64,000 nt of DNA from Erwinia pyri (GTDB lineage Bacteria > Pseudomonadota > Gammaproteobacteria > Enterobacterales > Enterobacteriaceae). The stretch's first letter is position 1. The number at the start of each line of letters is the position of its first letter. The DNA lies in NCBI RefSeq assembly GCF_030758455.1, contig NZ_CP132354.1:118371-182370 (forward strand). Direction: 5' to 3'. Of the stretch, positions 1 to 10,270 are shown piece by piece. Position numbers and translations under genes: made by a program. The notes beneath the pieces were generated by a model, which did not search any database, was not told the origin of the DNA, and worked only from the letters and a program-made list of their open reading frames with translations.

Positions 1-140
1 ATAGCCCAGTCATCAGGGACTATCTTATCGAGACGGATAAGATTCACCGGCAACACGTGCCCAAAGTTATCGTCGATAGTCAGGATGGCCAGCGCCAGCG
101 CCTGTGCCCTCTTTTGCCTGTGTTCCTGAAGTGTTGCCAT
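1..140 (-). CDS. hypothetical plasmid protein, 5' part only
   Basis: An open frame starts at the ATG at 138-140 and runs off the left edge, giving 46 visible codons beginning MATLQEHRQKRAQALALA. The N-terminus is charged and Ala/Leu-rich. I do not recognise the family and cannot assign a function. It lies downstream of the DUF4145 gene on the same strand, and the 60 bp before it carry the TGTATT/AATACA repeats seen before other backbone genes here. That shared upstream signal is the main reason to accept it as a real gene. Confidence 0.55.
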   Translation of the reverse strand, partial: MATLQEHRQKRAQALALAILTIDDNFGHVLPVNLIRLDKIVPDDWA

Positions 141-160
141 TGCGACCTCAAACGCATATC

Positions 161-204
161 AATACATACAATTGTATTACATTTGTATTCGAATTGAAAT
201 ACAT
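161..204. promoter_or_regulatory. operator-like AATACA/TGTATT repeat cluster upstream of the leftmost gene
   Basis: ATACA or its complement TGTAT is centred at 164, 175 and 186, so 11 bp apart, and again at 201. The last pair forms TGTATT-N8-AATACA, the same 20-bp dyad as the one before parA. The cluster sits between the DUF4145 gene end and the start of the gene at 140. The spacing of one helical turn suggests cooperative binding by a small DNA-binding protein. Confidence 0.6.
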
Positions 205-223
205 ATGCACTGCAATTTTTATG

Positions 224-629
224 TTATGCCCGCTTTGTAAACGCGGTTTCAAGCCTCTCCACGATATCCGAAAGGTCAGGTGATACGTGACAGAATTTTT
301 TAACGATTGCCTCTAGTACCTGACAGGCTTCTTCAAGATCCTGGTGAGTAATATCATTTCCGTGACTGCCAGCGTTCCCGACAGCCTTAAGCGCATTAAT
401 GGCTGCAGCGTCATCTCCGAACAACTTCAGCCCGCTCTCAATACGGCGGTGAAGATTGTTTGCAACAGAGACACCCATGACATCCATCAGTATCTCAAGA
501 AGGCGTCTGATGGCATTTGCCGCTGCGGCATTGCTAACCGTAAGCAGTGAAGAAATGACGTTCATCTGCTGCATAATTTCGGGCTGGCAGCCTGCAGGCA
601 GCAAAAAAAGTGGCAGAGGGGGTGTAAAA
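224..629 (-). pseudogene. DUF4145 protein, C-terminal part, split by Tn3-family insertion
   Basis: This is the 3' part of a gene whose 5' part is at 18489-18804. Removing 630-18488 and one TAAAA copy joins the two in frame into a 238-residue protein. Across the join it reads ELYIARSF-TPPLPLFLLP. The downstream part has the DUF4145 signature: an Ala-rich helix with AIRRLLEILMD, then GNAGSHGN. DUF4145 proteins are of uncertain role and some sit near nuclease or defence genes. A Met at 604 would allow an internal ORF of 126 residues, but it lacks the N-terminal Cys motif, so I treat this as a fragment. Confidence 0.9.
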
Positions 630-669
630 GGGGTCAGTTTGGATATCGAAAATTATTGTACGTTAAGGT
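630..669. repeat. left terminal inverted repeat of the Tn3-family element
   Basis: The repeat starts with GGGGTCAG and runs to GTTAAGGT, 40 bp in all. It is identical to the reverse complement of 18449-18488. The last tnpA codons and stop (653-655) lie inside it, which is usual in this family. TAAAA precedes it at 625-629. Confidence 0.95.
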
Positions 670-3640
670 TGTTTTTTGACCTTTCTACTTTAGCTGGCCT
701 CAGCCGACGAAACTTACCGGAAGCCGGTATCCGGTTACTCTTCCAGATATAATCGCCTGTCAGATTGATGTGTTCCCAGCCTAGCGGGGACAAATGCGAC
801 AGCAGTTGCTCGTTGATCTTCACCCCTTTACGCTTCAGGGCATCGACTGCTCTTTCCATATAGACGGTATTCCACAGCGAGATAGCTGCCGTCAGCAGCG
901 TCAGTCCACTGGCGCGGTAGCTCTGATTTTCCGGTTTTCGGTCCCTGATTTCACCCAGCCGATGCAGGAATACCGCACGCGCCAGCGCGTTACGGGCTTC
1001 TCCTTTATTCAGTCCCGCCTGTACCCGCCGACGAAGTGCTGGATCGCGGAACCAGTCGAGCATAAACAGCGTTCGTTCAATACGGCCAATTTCCCTCAGT
1101 GCTTTGGCAAGTCCGTTTTGCTTGGGGTAGCTGGCAAGCTTTTTCAGCATCAGGGATGCCGTCACGGTTCCCTGCTTTATCGAGGTTGCCAGACGCAGCA
1201 CTTCACGCCAGTGAATTTCGATCTCTTTCAGATTCAGGCCGGTTGTTGATATCAGTGACTGAAGCGCCGGGTATTGGCCAGCTTTCCCTTTGATAAACAG
1301 CTTCTTGTCATGGAGATCCCTGATTCGCGGACAGAACGCAAATCCCAGCAGATGCATCAGGGCAAAGACATGATCGGTGAAACCAGCGGTATCGGTGTAA
1401 TGCTCCCTGATTTCCAGGTCGCTTTCGTGGTACAGCAAGCCATCGAGAACATGGGTTGAATCCCTGACCCGGCTGATTATGCAGGTGTAAAACGGGCTGT
1501 ATTGATCCGAAATATGGGTATAAAACTGACGTCCAGGCTCCTGCCCATATTTCGGGTTAACCTGCCCTGCGTAGCGGCCTGAGCTACCTGTTCTGAAATT
1601 TTGTCCGTCTGATGATGACGTTGTTCCGTCACCCCAGAATGCCGCCAGCGGTCTTTTCCCCTGCGCATTTACCAGCTCGGCAAGAGCGGCTGAATAGGTT
1701 TCATCACGGATGTACCATGCCTGAATCTCTTCGAGTGATGATTTGGTGCTCCCGGGGCAGGCTTCTGCCATTCTGGTCAGGCCAAGATTGATGCCATCCG
1801 CAAGAATGGTGGTGAGGAGCAGGCGGGTATCGGGACGGATAGTGTCATTTTTTATATGCGAAAAATGTCGGGTAAACGTCGTCCAGCTGTTTACCTCATC
1901 GAGAATTTCCGTGATTTTAGGTCGCGGTAGCATGCTGTAAACCAGCTCTGCCAGCGGTGAAACCTGCGCCGGAACGCAGTTATCCAGCGGAGAGACTTTT
2001 ACGCCCCTGTCGGATATTTTCACATCGGGCAGTTCACCAAGGGCAGCCATGGCATTGACCTCTTCAAGTCTGGACTGAAGCAGGGTCATACGGCTGGTAA
2101 TGTACTCATGATAATCAGCAGATACAGGCAGTGGCAGCGCCGGTGTGAGTTTGTCAAAGTCCTTTTCGGGTATGAGGTAATCATCAAAATTTTTGTAGCG
2201 GCGCGAGCCTTTGACCCAGATATCCCCGGAGCGCAACGCCCCCTTAAGCTCGCTGAGCGCACAAAATTCATAGTACTGCCGGTCAATACCCGCAGGTGTA
2301 ATCACCACCTTGCGCCAGCTTTCAGGGACAAAATCAAGCGGCGCTGCCGCCGGAACTTTACGTGACTGCTTCCGGTACATCTCCTTGATCACAACCAGTG
2401 CATCAGCCAGAGGTTGCGCTGCCGGGGTTGCGACTAACTGTAAAGCGGACAACATGCGCGGGGCATATTTCCGTAATGTGCTGTATTTCTCGGTAATAAT
2501 ATGCAGCGGGTCAAAATTATTTTTTCTGGCGAGATGGCGTGTTTCCTCCAGACTGGCGACAAATTCAGGCCATGGCAGTATGTTTTCTATTGCGAGCCAG
2601 GGATCGCCACCGGAATCACGGGCATCAGACAGCGCCTGACCGACATCGATATACTGCCTCAGTTTTGACTGGATCAGCTTTCCAGTCTGCTGAAGGCGCT
2701 CAGCCTGTGTTCTTTTGGCTTTGCTGAAAAGGCTGTTCAGCATTCGCTCATGCAGCTCAATCACTTCGTCTGTCAGTGTTGCTCTGGCTTCTTCAAGCAC
2801 GCACACCAGAGTCGCATGACGCCGGGCTGCTGAAAATCGGGTCAAATCCCGGCTACTCATCTTTCGGCCTTCCCGCGCCAGTTTCAGCAACCGGTTCTGG
2901 TGAATGGCACGATCTATACCTTCAGGTAATGCCAGCGATTCAATGCAACTGAGCCGATCAAGATGTTGCAGCACGTTCTTACCATTGATTTTACCCGGCG
3001 GTTGCAGAAGCCATGTCAGCCTGGAAGGCTGATTATCTGATGACTCAAGTAAACGATCCAGGGCATCCCTGTGAGCCGGAGTTAACGGGGCATTCAGGGT
3101 CTGAAATACGATTTTATCGCCGCCTGTCATGGCCTCCGCACAGGTACGCTCCACGACATCAATCGCGGGGATTATCACGTTGTTCTGCCGGAGCCAGACC
3201 AGTAACTCTTCGGCCAGGAGAATGCCTTTATCGGTGCGTGTCGCCATCGACAGCAGGTGTCTAATACAGTCATGCTGTATTTTGCCTGTGAACGCCTTTA
3301 CGCCAAGATAGCGGTACAGTTCAGTTAAATGCTCACGCCGGGTCGTTTCCCTGCCGGAAAGGTAAGCAGGCCAGAGATCCCCGGTAAGCTTTAGCCTGCT
3401 GGCGATATGCTTCAGCAGCGCATCAGAGGGTGGGATTTTTTTATCCGGGGCAAAGCCGACATTTTTCAGATAGCAAAGAAGGACGGCAAAACCAAAACGG
3501 CTGGCGGGTTTACGGTGAGCACTGATAAGCGCCAGATCATGCTCACTGAAATACTCCATTCGGGCCAGCGTTAACTCATCGTCCGGTAATGCCAGTAATG
3601 ATTCTCTTTCCGACAGAGAAAGGATCTGCCTCCTTGCCAT
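653..3640 (-). CDS. tnpA: Tn3-family transposase TnpA
   Basis: This 995-residue DDE transposase makes the cointegrate in replicative transposition by binding the 40-bp ends. The length is typical of Tn3-family TnpA. The C-terminal third has the catalytic regions: WGDGTTSSSDGQ with the first Asp, HYTDTAGFTDHVF with the second, and LREIGRIERTLFMLDW with the Glu. I chose the start MARRQILSLSERE at 3640 because GAGGGAA stands a few bases before it; an in-frame Met at 3682 lacks a ribosome site and adds 14 residues that do not look like TnpA. It is divergent from tnpR across a res-like region, so resolvase probably represses it. Confidence 0.95.
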   Translation of the reverse strand: MARRQILSLSERESLLALPDDELTLARMEYFSEHDLALISAHRKPASRFGFAVLLCYLKNVGFAPDKKIPPSDALLKHIASRLKLTGDLWPAYLSGRETTRREHLTELYRYLGVKAFTGKIQHDCIRHLLSMATRTDKGILLAEELLVWLRQNNVIIPAIDVVERTCAEAMTGGDKIVFQTLNAPLTPAHRDALDRLLESSDNQPSRLTWLLQPPGKINGKNVLQHLDRLSCIESLALPEGIDRAIHQNRLLKLAREGRKMSSRDLTRFSAARRHATLVCVLEEARATLTDEVIELHERMLNSLFSKAKRTQAERLQQTGKLIQSKLRQYIDVGQALSDARDSGGDPWLAIENILPWPEFVASLEETRHLARKNNFDPLHIITEKYSTLRKYAPRMLSALQLVATPAAQPLADALVVIKEMYRKQSRKVPAAAPLDFVPESWRKVVITPAGIDRQYYEFCALSELKGALRSGDIWVKGSRRYKNFDDYLIPEKDFDKLTPALPLPVSADYHEYITSRMTLLQSRLEEVNAMAALGELPDVKISDRGVKVSPLDNCVPAQVSPLAELVYSMLPRPKITEILDEVNSWTTFTRHFSHIKNDTIRPDTRLLLTTILADGINLGLTRMAEACPGSTKSSLEEIQAWYIRDETYSAALAELVNAQGKRPLAAFWGDGTTSSSDGQNFRTGSSGRYAGQVNPKYGQEPGRQFYTHISDQYSPFYTCIISRVRDSTHVLDGLLYHESDLEIREHYTDTAGFTDHVFALMHLLGFAFCPRIRDLHDKKLFIKGKAGQYPALQSLISTTGLNLKEIEIHWREVLRLATSIKQGTVTASLMLKKLASYPKQNGLAKALREIGRIERTLFMLDWFRDPALRRRVQAGLNKGEARNALARAVFLHRLGEIRDRKPENQSYRASGLTLLTAAISLWNTVYMERAVDALKRKGVKINEQLLSHLSPLGWEHINLTGDYIWKSNRIPASGKFRRLRPAKVERSKNNLNVQ

Positions 3641-3686
3641 ATAATTTCCCTCATAAATTATTCGATGCGGTATTTTTAACAAAAGT

Positions 3687-3797
3687 GGTTATCGCATAAG
3701 GGTACACCCTGACGCCATAACCAAAACGTGACGACACACAATGAATGACATAACCTATATGCGATAGATTAAATGCGATAACCTACATGCGATAACA
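3687..3797. promoter_or_regulatory. putative res site and divergent tnpA/tnpR promoter region
   Basis: The 167 bp between the divergent tnpA and tnpR starts hold an imperfect 36-bp dyad at 3687-3722 (GGTTATCGCAT ... GCCATAACC), a candidate crossover subsite. Three copies of TGCGATA follow at about 3760-3795. Resolvase binding sites with a crossover subsite and two accessory subsites normally sit here. The exact subsite borders are inferred. Confidence 0.7.
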
Positions 3798-3807
3798 CGG
3801 TGAAAAA

Positions 3808-4449
3808 ATGTTCATCAGAGCTTATTTGAGAGCATCGACGGAAGATCAGTTCGCCGATCGTGCTAAAGAGATGCTGGAGCAGTTCGTTCAGGAGCGAGGG
3901 CATAAAATCGGCAGTTACTACCGGGAAAATATCAGTGGCACAAAACTTGAGCGCCCGGAACTGGAACGCTTACTGAAGGACAGTCACCAAAATGATATTT
4001 TACTGGTCGAGCAGATAGACCGTCTGACACGTCTCAGCAACAGCGACTGGATGGCGCTAAAAAAACAGATAGAACAACATGAGCTGCGAATTGTCAGTCT
4101 TGATGTGCCCACATCATGGCAGGCACTGTCAGATAAGGACCCTTCGCAGGCCGACCCGATCACCCGCGCAGTAATAACCGCCATCAATAACATGCTTATC
4201 GATCTGATGGCCGCAATGTCACATAAGGACTGGCTGAGCCGCCGCCAGCGGCAAAAACAGGGAATCGAGCGGGCTCATACAATTGGAAAGTACCGGGGTA
4301 AGCAAGCCGATCAGGAACGGCATCAGAAAGTCCTGTACTACCGGCAGGTAAAGAAACTGAGTATCCGGGAAACGGCGGATGCTACAGGCTACAGTGCTTC
4401 ACAGGTTTGCCGGATACAAGCGCTTCATAAAAATAATGAAACTGCCTGA
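3808..4449 (+). CDS. tnpR: serine-family resolvase TnpR
   Basis: This 213-residue small serine recombinase should resolve the transposition cointegrate at the upstream res region. The catalytic Ser is S10 in AYLRASTEDQ. The region LVEQIDRLTRLS and the long helix region around INNMLIDLMAAMSHKDWLSRRQRQKQGI are typical of the catalytic domain and E helix. The C-terminal 45 residues form a helix-turn-helix (SIRETADATGYSASQVCRI). The gene diverges from tnpA and is intact. A related but truncated resolvase lies at 35405-35799, so the two could have come from related elements. Confidence 0.93.
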   Translation: MFIRAYLRASTEDQFADRAKEMLEQFVQERGHKIGSYYRENISGTKLERPELERLLKDSHQNDILLVEQIDRLTRLSNSDWMALKKQIEQHELRIVSLDVPTSWQALSDKDPSQADPITRAVITAINNMLIDLMAAMSHKDWLSRRQRQKQGIERAHTIGKYRGKQADQERHQKVLYYRQVKKLSIRETADATGYSASQVCRIQALHKNNETA

Positions 4450-5666
<1,217 letters not shown>

Positions 5667-5680
5667 GAGCGGAGTAAAAG

Positions 5681-6670
5681 ATGACTGACACCATTACCGT
5701 TAAAAAGGGCGAAAGTGGCTGGGGTGGCCCGCTCAACATTACCGTTACGCCCGGAAAAAAAATTGTTTACGTCACTGCAGGCACCCGGCCGGCGATTGTT
5801 GACCGTCTGAGCGAAGTCACGGGCTGGGAAGCCGTTGACGGCTTTAAAGAAGGCGAGCCACCGGTAGAAGAAATTGGCGTGGCGGTCATCGACTGCGGCG
5901 GTACGCTGCGCTGCGGCCTTTATCCCAAGCGACGTATCCCCACCATCAACATTCATGCCACCGGAAAATCTGGCCCGCTGGCGCAGTACATTACGGAAGA
6001 TATTTATGTATCTGGGGTACACCCGCAGGACATTCAGGCCGGTAACGGTGCGTCTTCATCAGTGCCTGTACAGCAGCCTGATCCTGCATCCGCAGGCAAA
6101 GGCCGCGACTATGACACCAGTAAAAAAATCACCGAGCAGAGCGACGGACTTCTGGCGAAAGTCGGCATGGGAATGGGGTCAGTGGTTGCCGTTTTCTTTC
6201 AGGCCGGTCGCGAAACCATCGATACGGTACTGAAAACCATTCTGCCCTTTATGGCGTTTGTCTCAGCCCTGATCGGGATCATCATGGCCTCCGGGCTGGG
6301 CGATTTTATCGCGCACGGCCTGACGCCACTGGCCAACAGCCCGGTCGGGCTGGTCACGCTGGCGCTTATCTGTTCTTTTCCGTTGCTTTCACCGTTCCTC
6401 GGCCCCGGTGCCGTTATTGCACAGGTCATCGGCGTACTGGTGGGCGTACAGATTGGGCAGGGGACCATCCCGCCTTATCTCGCGCTGCCGGCGTTGTTTG
6501 CTATTAACTCGCAGGCGGCCTGCGACTTTATTCCCGTCGGATTGTCGATTGCTGAAGCCCGCCAGGAAACGGTCCGCGTAGGCGTACCCTCCGTGCTGGT
6601 TGGTCGCTTCCTTACCGGTGCGCCGTCGGTTCTTCTTGCCTGGGCCGCATCCGGGTTTATCTATCAGTAA
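5681..6670 (+). CDS. srlE: sorbitol/glucitol PTS EIIBC subunit
   Basis: This 329-residue protein has a cytoplasmic IIB domain (about residues 1-115) and a membrane IIC part (about 170-329). C72 in [12 protein letters not shown] is the expected phosphocysteine that passes phosphate to incoming sorbitol. A Ser/Pro/Ala-rich linker of about 35 residues separates the domains, followed by [20 protein letters not shown], which is strongly conserved in SrlE. It lies between srlA and srlB with short gaps, so the three form one permease transcript. Confidence 0.96.
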   Translation: MTDTITVKKGESGWGGPLNITVTPGKKIVYVTAGTRPAIVDRLSEVTGWEAVDGFKEGEPPVEEIGVAVIDCGGTLRCGLYPKRRIPTINIHATGKSGPLAQYITEDIYVSGVHPQDIQAGNGASSSVPVQQPDPASAGKGRDYDTSKKITEQSDGLLAKVGMGMGSVVAVFFQAGRETIDTVLKTILPFMAFVSALIGIIMASGLGDFIAHGLTPLANSPVGLVTLALICSFPLLSPFLGPGAVIAQVIGVLVGVQIGQGTIPPYLALPALFAINSQAACDFIPVGLSIAEARQETVRVGVPSVLVGRFLTGAPSVLLAWAASGFIYQ

Positions 6671-6684
6671 GTGCAGGAGCAGTT

Positions 6685-7053
6685 ATGAAAACCGTATATG
6701 AATCCACCTTTATTTCTGTCGGGTCCTGTGCGAACGAGTCCCTGGAAGACAACTTCATCATTACCTTCGGGGAGGGTGCTCCCCAGGACATTGCGGAGTA
6801 CTGCTTTATTCACCGTACGGACGTGAACGACGGTAGTGCATTTGATGCCGGCTCCGTGCTGACTATTGGAGAACAGGAATACCCGGTTACGGCCGTTGGC
6901 AGCGTGGCCCGTGAAAACCTGCGCGACCTCGGTCATATCACCGTGCGGTTTGATGGCGCCGGACAGGCTGAGTTTCCCGGCACCGTTCATGTCGCAGGCA
7001 GTGCGCCGGCGTCAATTGAACCGGGCCAGAAGTTTCGTATGTTGAGTGAATAA
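6685..7053 (+). CDS. srlB: sorbitol/glucitol PTS EIIA subunit
   Basis: This 122-residue soluble EIIA takes phosphate from HPr and passes it to the SrlE Cys. The likely active His is H43 in AEYCFIH, at the family position. YPVTAVGSVARENLRDLGHITVRFDG and the FPGTVHVAGS motif match glucitol EIIA. It starts 14 bp after srlE, and its stop is 13 bp before the chosen srlD start. Confidence 0.95.
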   Translation: MKTVYESTFISVGSCANESLEDNFIITFGEGAPQDIAEYCFIHRTDVNDGSAFDAGSVLTIGEQEYPVTAVGSVARENLRDLGHITVRFDGAGQAEFPGTVHVAGSAPASIEPGQKFRMLSE

Positions 7054-7066
7054 TCAGGAGATGAAA

Positions 7067-7846
7067 ATGGATCAGGTTGCTGTAGTCATCGGTGGTGGCC
7101 AGACGCTGGGTGCTTACCTGTGCGAGGGGCTGGCTGAGGCCGGCTATAAGGTGGCGGTTGCCGACCTTAATGAAGACAATGCAAAGAAGGTTGCAGGCGC
7201 AATCAATGAGCGTCATGGCGCAGGCTGCGCGCTGGCCTTTCGGGTAGATGCGACAAATGAAGAGAGCGTGATCGCGCTGGCCCGTAAGGTTGATGCAGAT
7301 TTAGGCCGGGCTGACCTGCTGCTTTACAGCGCCGGCATTGCCAAAGCCGCGCCGATCACGGAATTCGGACTGAGTGATTTTGACCTGTCACTGCAGGTGA
7401 ATCTGGTGGGATATTTCCTCTGCGCCCGCGAGTTTTCAAAGTTGATGATCAGGGACGGGATCAAAGGCCGCATTATTCAGATCAACTCAAAGTCCGGCAA
7501 AGTCGGCAGCAAACACAATTCCGGCTACAGCGCGGCCAAGTTTGGCGGCGTCGGGCTGACGCAGTCGCTCGCGCTTGACCTGGCCGAATACGGCATCACC
7601 GTTCATTCGCTGATGCTGGGCAATCTGCTGAAGTCCCCGATGTTTCAGTCGCTGCTGCCGCAGTATGCGGAAAAGCTGGGTATCCGCCCTGACGAGGTTG
7701 AACAGCACTATATCGACAAGGTCCCACTGAAGCGTGGCTGCGACTACGAAGATGTGCTCAACGTACTGCTGTTCTATGCAAGCGACAAGGCGTCTTACTG
7801 CACCGGACAGTCCATTAACGTTACCGGCGGACAGGTAATGTTCTGA
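7067..7846 (+). CDS. srlD: sorbitol-6-phosphate 2-dehydrogenase
   Basis: This 259-residue short-chain dehydrogenase oxidises sorbitol-6-phosphate to fructose-6-phosphate with NAD. The Rossmann motif is VIGGGQTLGAYLC near the start. The catalytic Ser lies in INSKSGKVGS and the YxxxK motif in SGYSAAKFGG. The C-terminus GQSINVTGGQVMF is the same as in E. coli SrlD. I start at 7067 (MDQVAVVI) because AGGAG stands 7 bases before it; the in-frame ATGs at 7046 and 7061 overlap srlB or lie too close to that site. Confidence 0.96.
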   Translation: MDQVAVVIGGGQTLGAYLCEGLAEAGYKVAVADLNEDNAKKVAGAINERHGAGCALAFRVDATNEESVIALARKVDADLGRADLLLYSAGIAKAAPITEFGLSDFDLSLQVNLVGYFLCAREFSKLMIRDGIKGRIIQINSKSGKVGSKHNSGYSAAKFGGVGLTQSLALDLAEYGITVHSLMLGNLLKSPMFQSLLPQYAEKLGIRPDEVEQHYIDKVPLKRGCDYEDVLNVLLFYASDKASYCTGQSINVTGGQVMF

Positions 7847-7891
7847 CAGGAAAGCCGGCAGCGCTGGCTGTCGGCTTCAGGAGGAGGAAGT

Positions 7892-8254
7892 ATGGATCCT
7901 GTGAATTCGCTGATATGTGTGGCCGCCCTGGCGTGGACGACACAAATAGCACTGGGCTGGCTGCAGATAAACCGTTTTAACCGGGCGCTTGCGTCGCTTT
8001 CCGACAGCGGGTGGGTGTGCATTGGCCGTTCGGCAGGGCGCTTTAAACCCCGTGTGGTACTGGCGATGGCCGTCAGTGATGATGGAAAAATTACCGGGAA
8101 TTTTGTGATGAAGGGACTCACGGTTTTTGCGCGGCCTTATACCGAAGACAACCTGAACGACAAATTGCTGAGCGAAATCCGGCCTGAAGTCATATTTCCT
8201 GCGAACAAAGCGCTAAGTGAAGCCCTGGCGTTAGCGATTTCAAATAAAAGATGA
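7892..8254 (+). CDS. gutM: glucitol operon activator GutM
   Basis: This 120-residue protein of the GutM family is known in E. coli as an activator of the glucitol operon that works against SrlR. It has a hydrophobic N-terminal segment ([19 protein letters not shown] region) followed by [26 protein letters not shown], the conserved GutM core. AGGAGGAAG precedes the ATG. It stands between srlD and srlR as in enteric bacteria, which shows that the whole regulated operon was captured. Confidence 0.93.
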   Translation: MDPVNSLICVAALAWTTQIALGWLQINRFNRALASLSDSGWVCIGRSAGRFKPRVVLAMAVSDDGKITGNFVMKGLTVFARPYTEDNLNDKLLSEIRPEVIFPANKALSEALALAISNKR

Positions 8255-8255
8255 T

Positions 8256-8270
8256 AGCTTTCATTCTGAA
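8256..8270. promoter_or_regulatory. SrlR operator-like palindrome before srlR
   Basis: CTTTCATTCTGAAAG follows the gutM stop and precedes srlR. It matches CTTTCATAATGAAAG at 4991-5005 except in the central bases. This suggests a second SrlR site inside the operon. Confidence 0.6.
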
Positions 8271-8343
8271 AGATACTCTTTTGCATCAATGGTCATTTCG
8301 TACGGGATGCGAAGGGTATTCTGAAACAGAAAAGGAGCTCTCT

Positions 8344-9111
8344 ATGAAACCGATACAACGTCAGGCGCAAATTCTTGAATACCTGCAGCAGAACGGGCGT
8401 ACGTCAGTGGAAGCGCTTATTGCCCACTTTAATACGACCGGCACCACCATCCGAAAGGATCTGACCCGACTTCAACAGGAAGGGGCGGTGATCCGGACGT
8501 ACGGGGGCGTGATGCTTAACCGCGATGAAGGAGACCAGCCTATCGACAGAAAAACGCTCATCAACACGGAAAAGAAAAAACGCATCGCCGCGCGCGCCGC
8601 ATCGCTTATCAGTGAGGGGGATTCCCTGATATTCGATGCGGGCAGTACGGTTTTGCAGATGGTGCCGCACCTTGCGAAATTCAATAATATTACCGTGATG
8701 ACCAACAGCCTGAGCATTGTCGTTGAGCTGAATGAACTGGATAACGATCAGGTTATTCTCATGCCAGGTGGCACCTATCGCCGTACTTCAGCATCTTTTC
8801 ATGGGAGTCTTGCCGAGTCGGCTTTCAGCCAGTTCGGCTTCGATACGCTCTTTATCGGAGCTGACGGTGTCGATATGAATGCTGGCGTAACGACGTTTAA
8901 TGAAGTCTTTGCCGTGAGCCAGGCAATGTGTAATGCCGCAAAAAAAATCGTCCTGCTCGTCGACTCTTCCAAATTCGGCCGGCGCAGTCCCAACGTGGTG
9001 TGCAGTCTTGATGCCGTCGATGTGCTTATCACTGACAGCGACATTAGCGATGACGTTCTGGCGCAGCTACAGGAAAAAGGTATTGAGGTTCTGATTGCTG
9101 GAGAAGAGTGA
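8344..9111 (+). CDS. srlR: glucitol operon repressor, DeoR family
   Basis: This 255-residue repressor has an N-terminal helix-turn-helix ([22 protein letters not shown], then [15 protein letters not shown]) and a C-terminal sugar-phosphate sensing domain with [28 protein letters not shown] and [16 protein letters not shown]. The order and motifs match E. coli SrlR, of similar length. I start at 8344 after AAAGGAGCTC; an upstream in-frame Met at 8251 would overlap gutM and add 31 unrelated residues. The palindromes at 4961-5005 and 8256-8270 are its likely targets. gutQ starts 3 bp after it. Confidence 0.95.
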   Translation: MKPIQRQAQILEYLQQNGRTSVEALIAHFNTTGTTIRKDLTRLQQEGAVIRTYGGVMLNRDEGDQPIDRKTLINTEKKKRIAARAASLISEGDSLIFDAGSTVLQMVPHLAKFNNITVMTNSLSIVVELNELDNDQVILMPGGTYRRTSASFHGSLAESAFSQFGFDTLFIGADGVDMNAGVTTFNEVFAVSQAMCNAAKKIVLLVDSSKFGRRSPNVVCSLDAVDVLITDSDISDDVLAQLQEKGIEVLIAGEE

Positions 9112-9114
9112 CCG

Positions 9115-10077
9115 ATGAAAGAGCTGATACTCAACGCGGCCCGCGAGACAATTGAAACAGAACTGCTCGAGGCGGCCAGCCTGACACAACGCCTGGACGA
9201 TGATTTCCTGCAGGCCTGCCGTTGTATTCATGCCTGCAGCGGTAAGGTTATCGTCAGTGGCATCGGAAAGTCGGGCCATGTGGGCCGAAAAATTGCAGCG
9301 ACGCTTGCCAGCACCGGTACGCCGGCGTTCTATGTTCATCCCGCCGAGGCGCTGCACGGCGACCTCGGCATGATTACGTCAGGGGATGTCGTGGTTCTGA
9401 TTTCATATTCAGGACACGCCGCAGAGTTTCGCCGGATGATGCCGCTCCTGAAGGCGCTTCCGGTCAGCGTTATTGCGTTCACCGGTAACAGCGCTTCGCC
9501 GCTGGGTGAGGCAGCTGATTACTGCATCAGTATTCACGTGGAAAAGGAAGCCTGCCCGCTTGGCCTTGCGCCAACCTCCTCTGCAGTGAACACACTGATT
9601 ATGGGTGATGCCATGGCTATCGCACTGATGCGGGCACGCAATTTCAGCGAGCATGATTATGCCCGGACTCATCCGGCGGGGAGCCTCGGCACGCGTCTTC
9701 TGTGCCGGGTCAGCGACATTATGCGTACGGAAACGAAAATCCCGCTGGTGACCATGACTGCCACCGTACATGACGCACTGTTTGAACTGACGCGTACCGG
9801 GCTGGGTCTTGTTGCCGTAACGGACGAAGGGCACAGGCTGTCAGGTATTTTTACAGACGGCGATCTGCGCCGCTGGCTGCTTAAAGGCGGCACGCTCAGC
9901 GCGCCGGTGCAGGATGCGATGACCTCGCCTGGTTTTGCCCTCTCAGCGGGTCAGCATGCAGCCGAAGCGTTGGCTTTTTTCCAGGAGCGGAAGATATCCG
10001 CAGCACCCGTGACATCTGATGCCGGACGGGTTATCGGTGCCATTAACGCGCATGATATTCGCGAAGCCGGGATCTGA
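9115..10077 (+). CDS. gutQ: arabinose 5-phosphate isomerase GutQ
   Basis: This 320-residue protein has an N-terminal SIS sugar-isomerase domain (GIGKSGHVGRKIAATLASTG, HGDLGMI, ISYSGHAAEF) and two C-terminal CBS repeats (about residues 205-320). GutQ interconverts ribulose-5-phosphate and arabinose-5-phosphate and is the last gene of the E. coli srl operon. It starts 3 bp after srlR, so it is likely translated from the same transcript. No strong terminator follows at once. Confidence 0.94.
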   Translation: MKELILNAARETIETELLEAASLTQRLDDDFLQACRCIHACSGKVIVSGIGKSGHVGRKIAATLASTGTPAFYVHPAEALHGDLGMITSGDVVVLISYSGHAAEFRRMMPLLKALPVSVIAFTGNSASPLGEAADYCISIHVEKEACPLGLAPTSSAVNTLIMGDAMAIALMRARNFSEHDYARTHPAGSLGTRLLCRVSDIMRTETKIPLVTMTATVHDALFELTRTGLGLVAVTDEGHRLSGIFTDGDLRRWLLKGGTLSAPVQDAMTSPGFALSAGQHAAEALAFFQERKISAAPVTSDAGRVIGAINAHDIREAGI

Positions 10078-10155
10078 TCTCTTTGCTGATTCTTACAGAA
10101 ATTAAAAAAGTAATGAATGCGGAATCGAAAACCAAAGCTACTCATCAGCTCAATG

Positions 10156-10247
10156 ATTTCAAAGTCGATTTATCAGTCGGCGACTTTGAAATGATGACGC
10201 ATTTGATACGTGCTTAGCCTGGCGGCTATGTGTCAGAAGCGGACGTT
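10156..10247. repeat. hairpin and GTCCGC-type repeat after gutQ
   Basis: ATTTCAAAGTCG at 10156-10167 pairs perfectly with CGACTTTGAAAT at 10181-10192 across a 13-base loop, but no U-tract follows. At 10221-10247 there is GGCGGCTATGTGTCAGAAGC then GGACGTT, a member of the repeat family also at 4548, 50941 and 57593. The region ends the sorbitol segment and faces the IclR gene. Confidence 0.55.
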
Positions 10248-10270
10248 ACTGACACTCTTATATAAAATAA

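Noticed and set aside
3641..3682. Longer tnpA start at 3682
   Set aside because: It adds 14 residues without a ribosome site and runs into the res-like region; MARRQILSL at 3640 has GAGGGAA before it.
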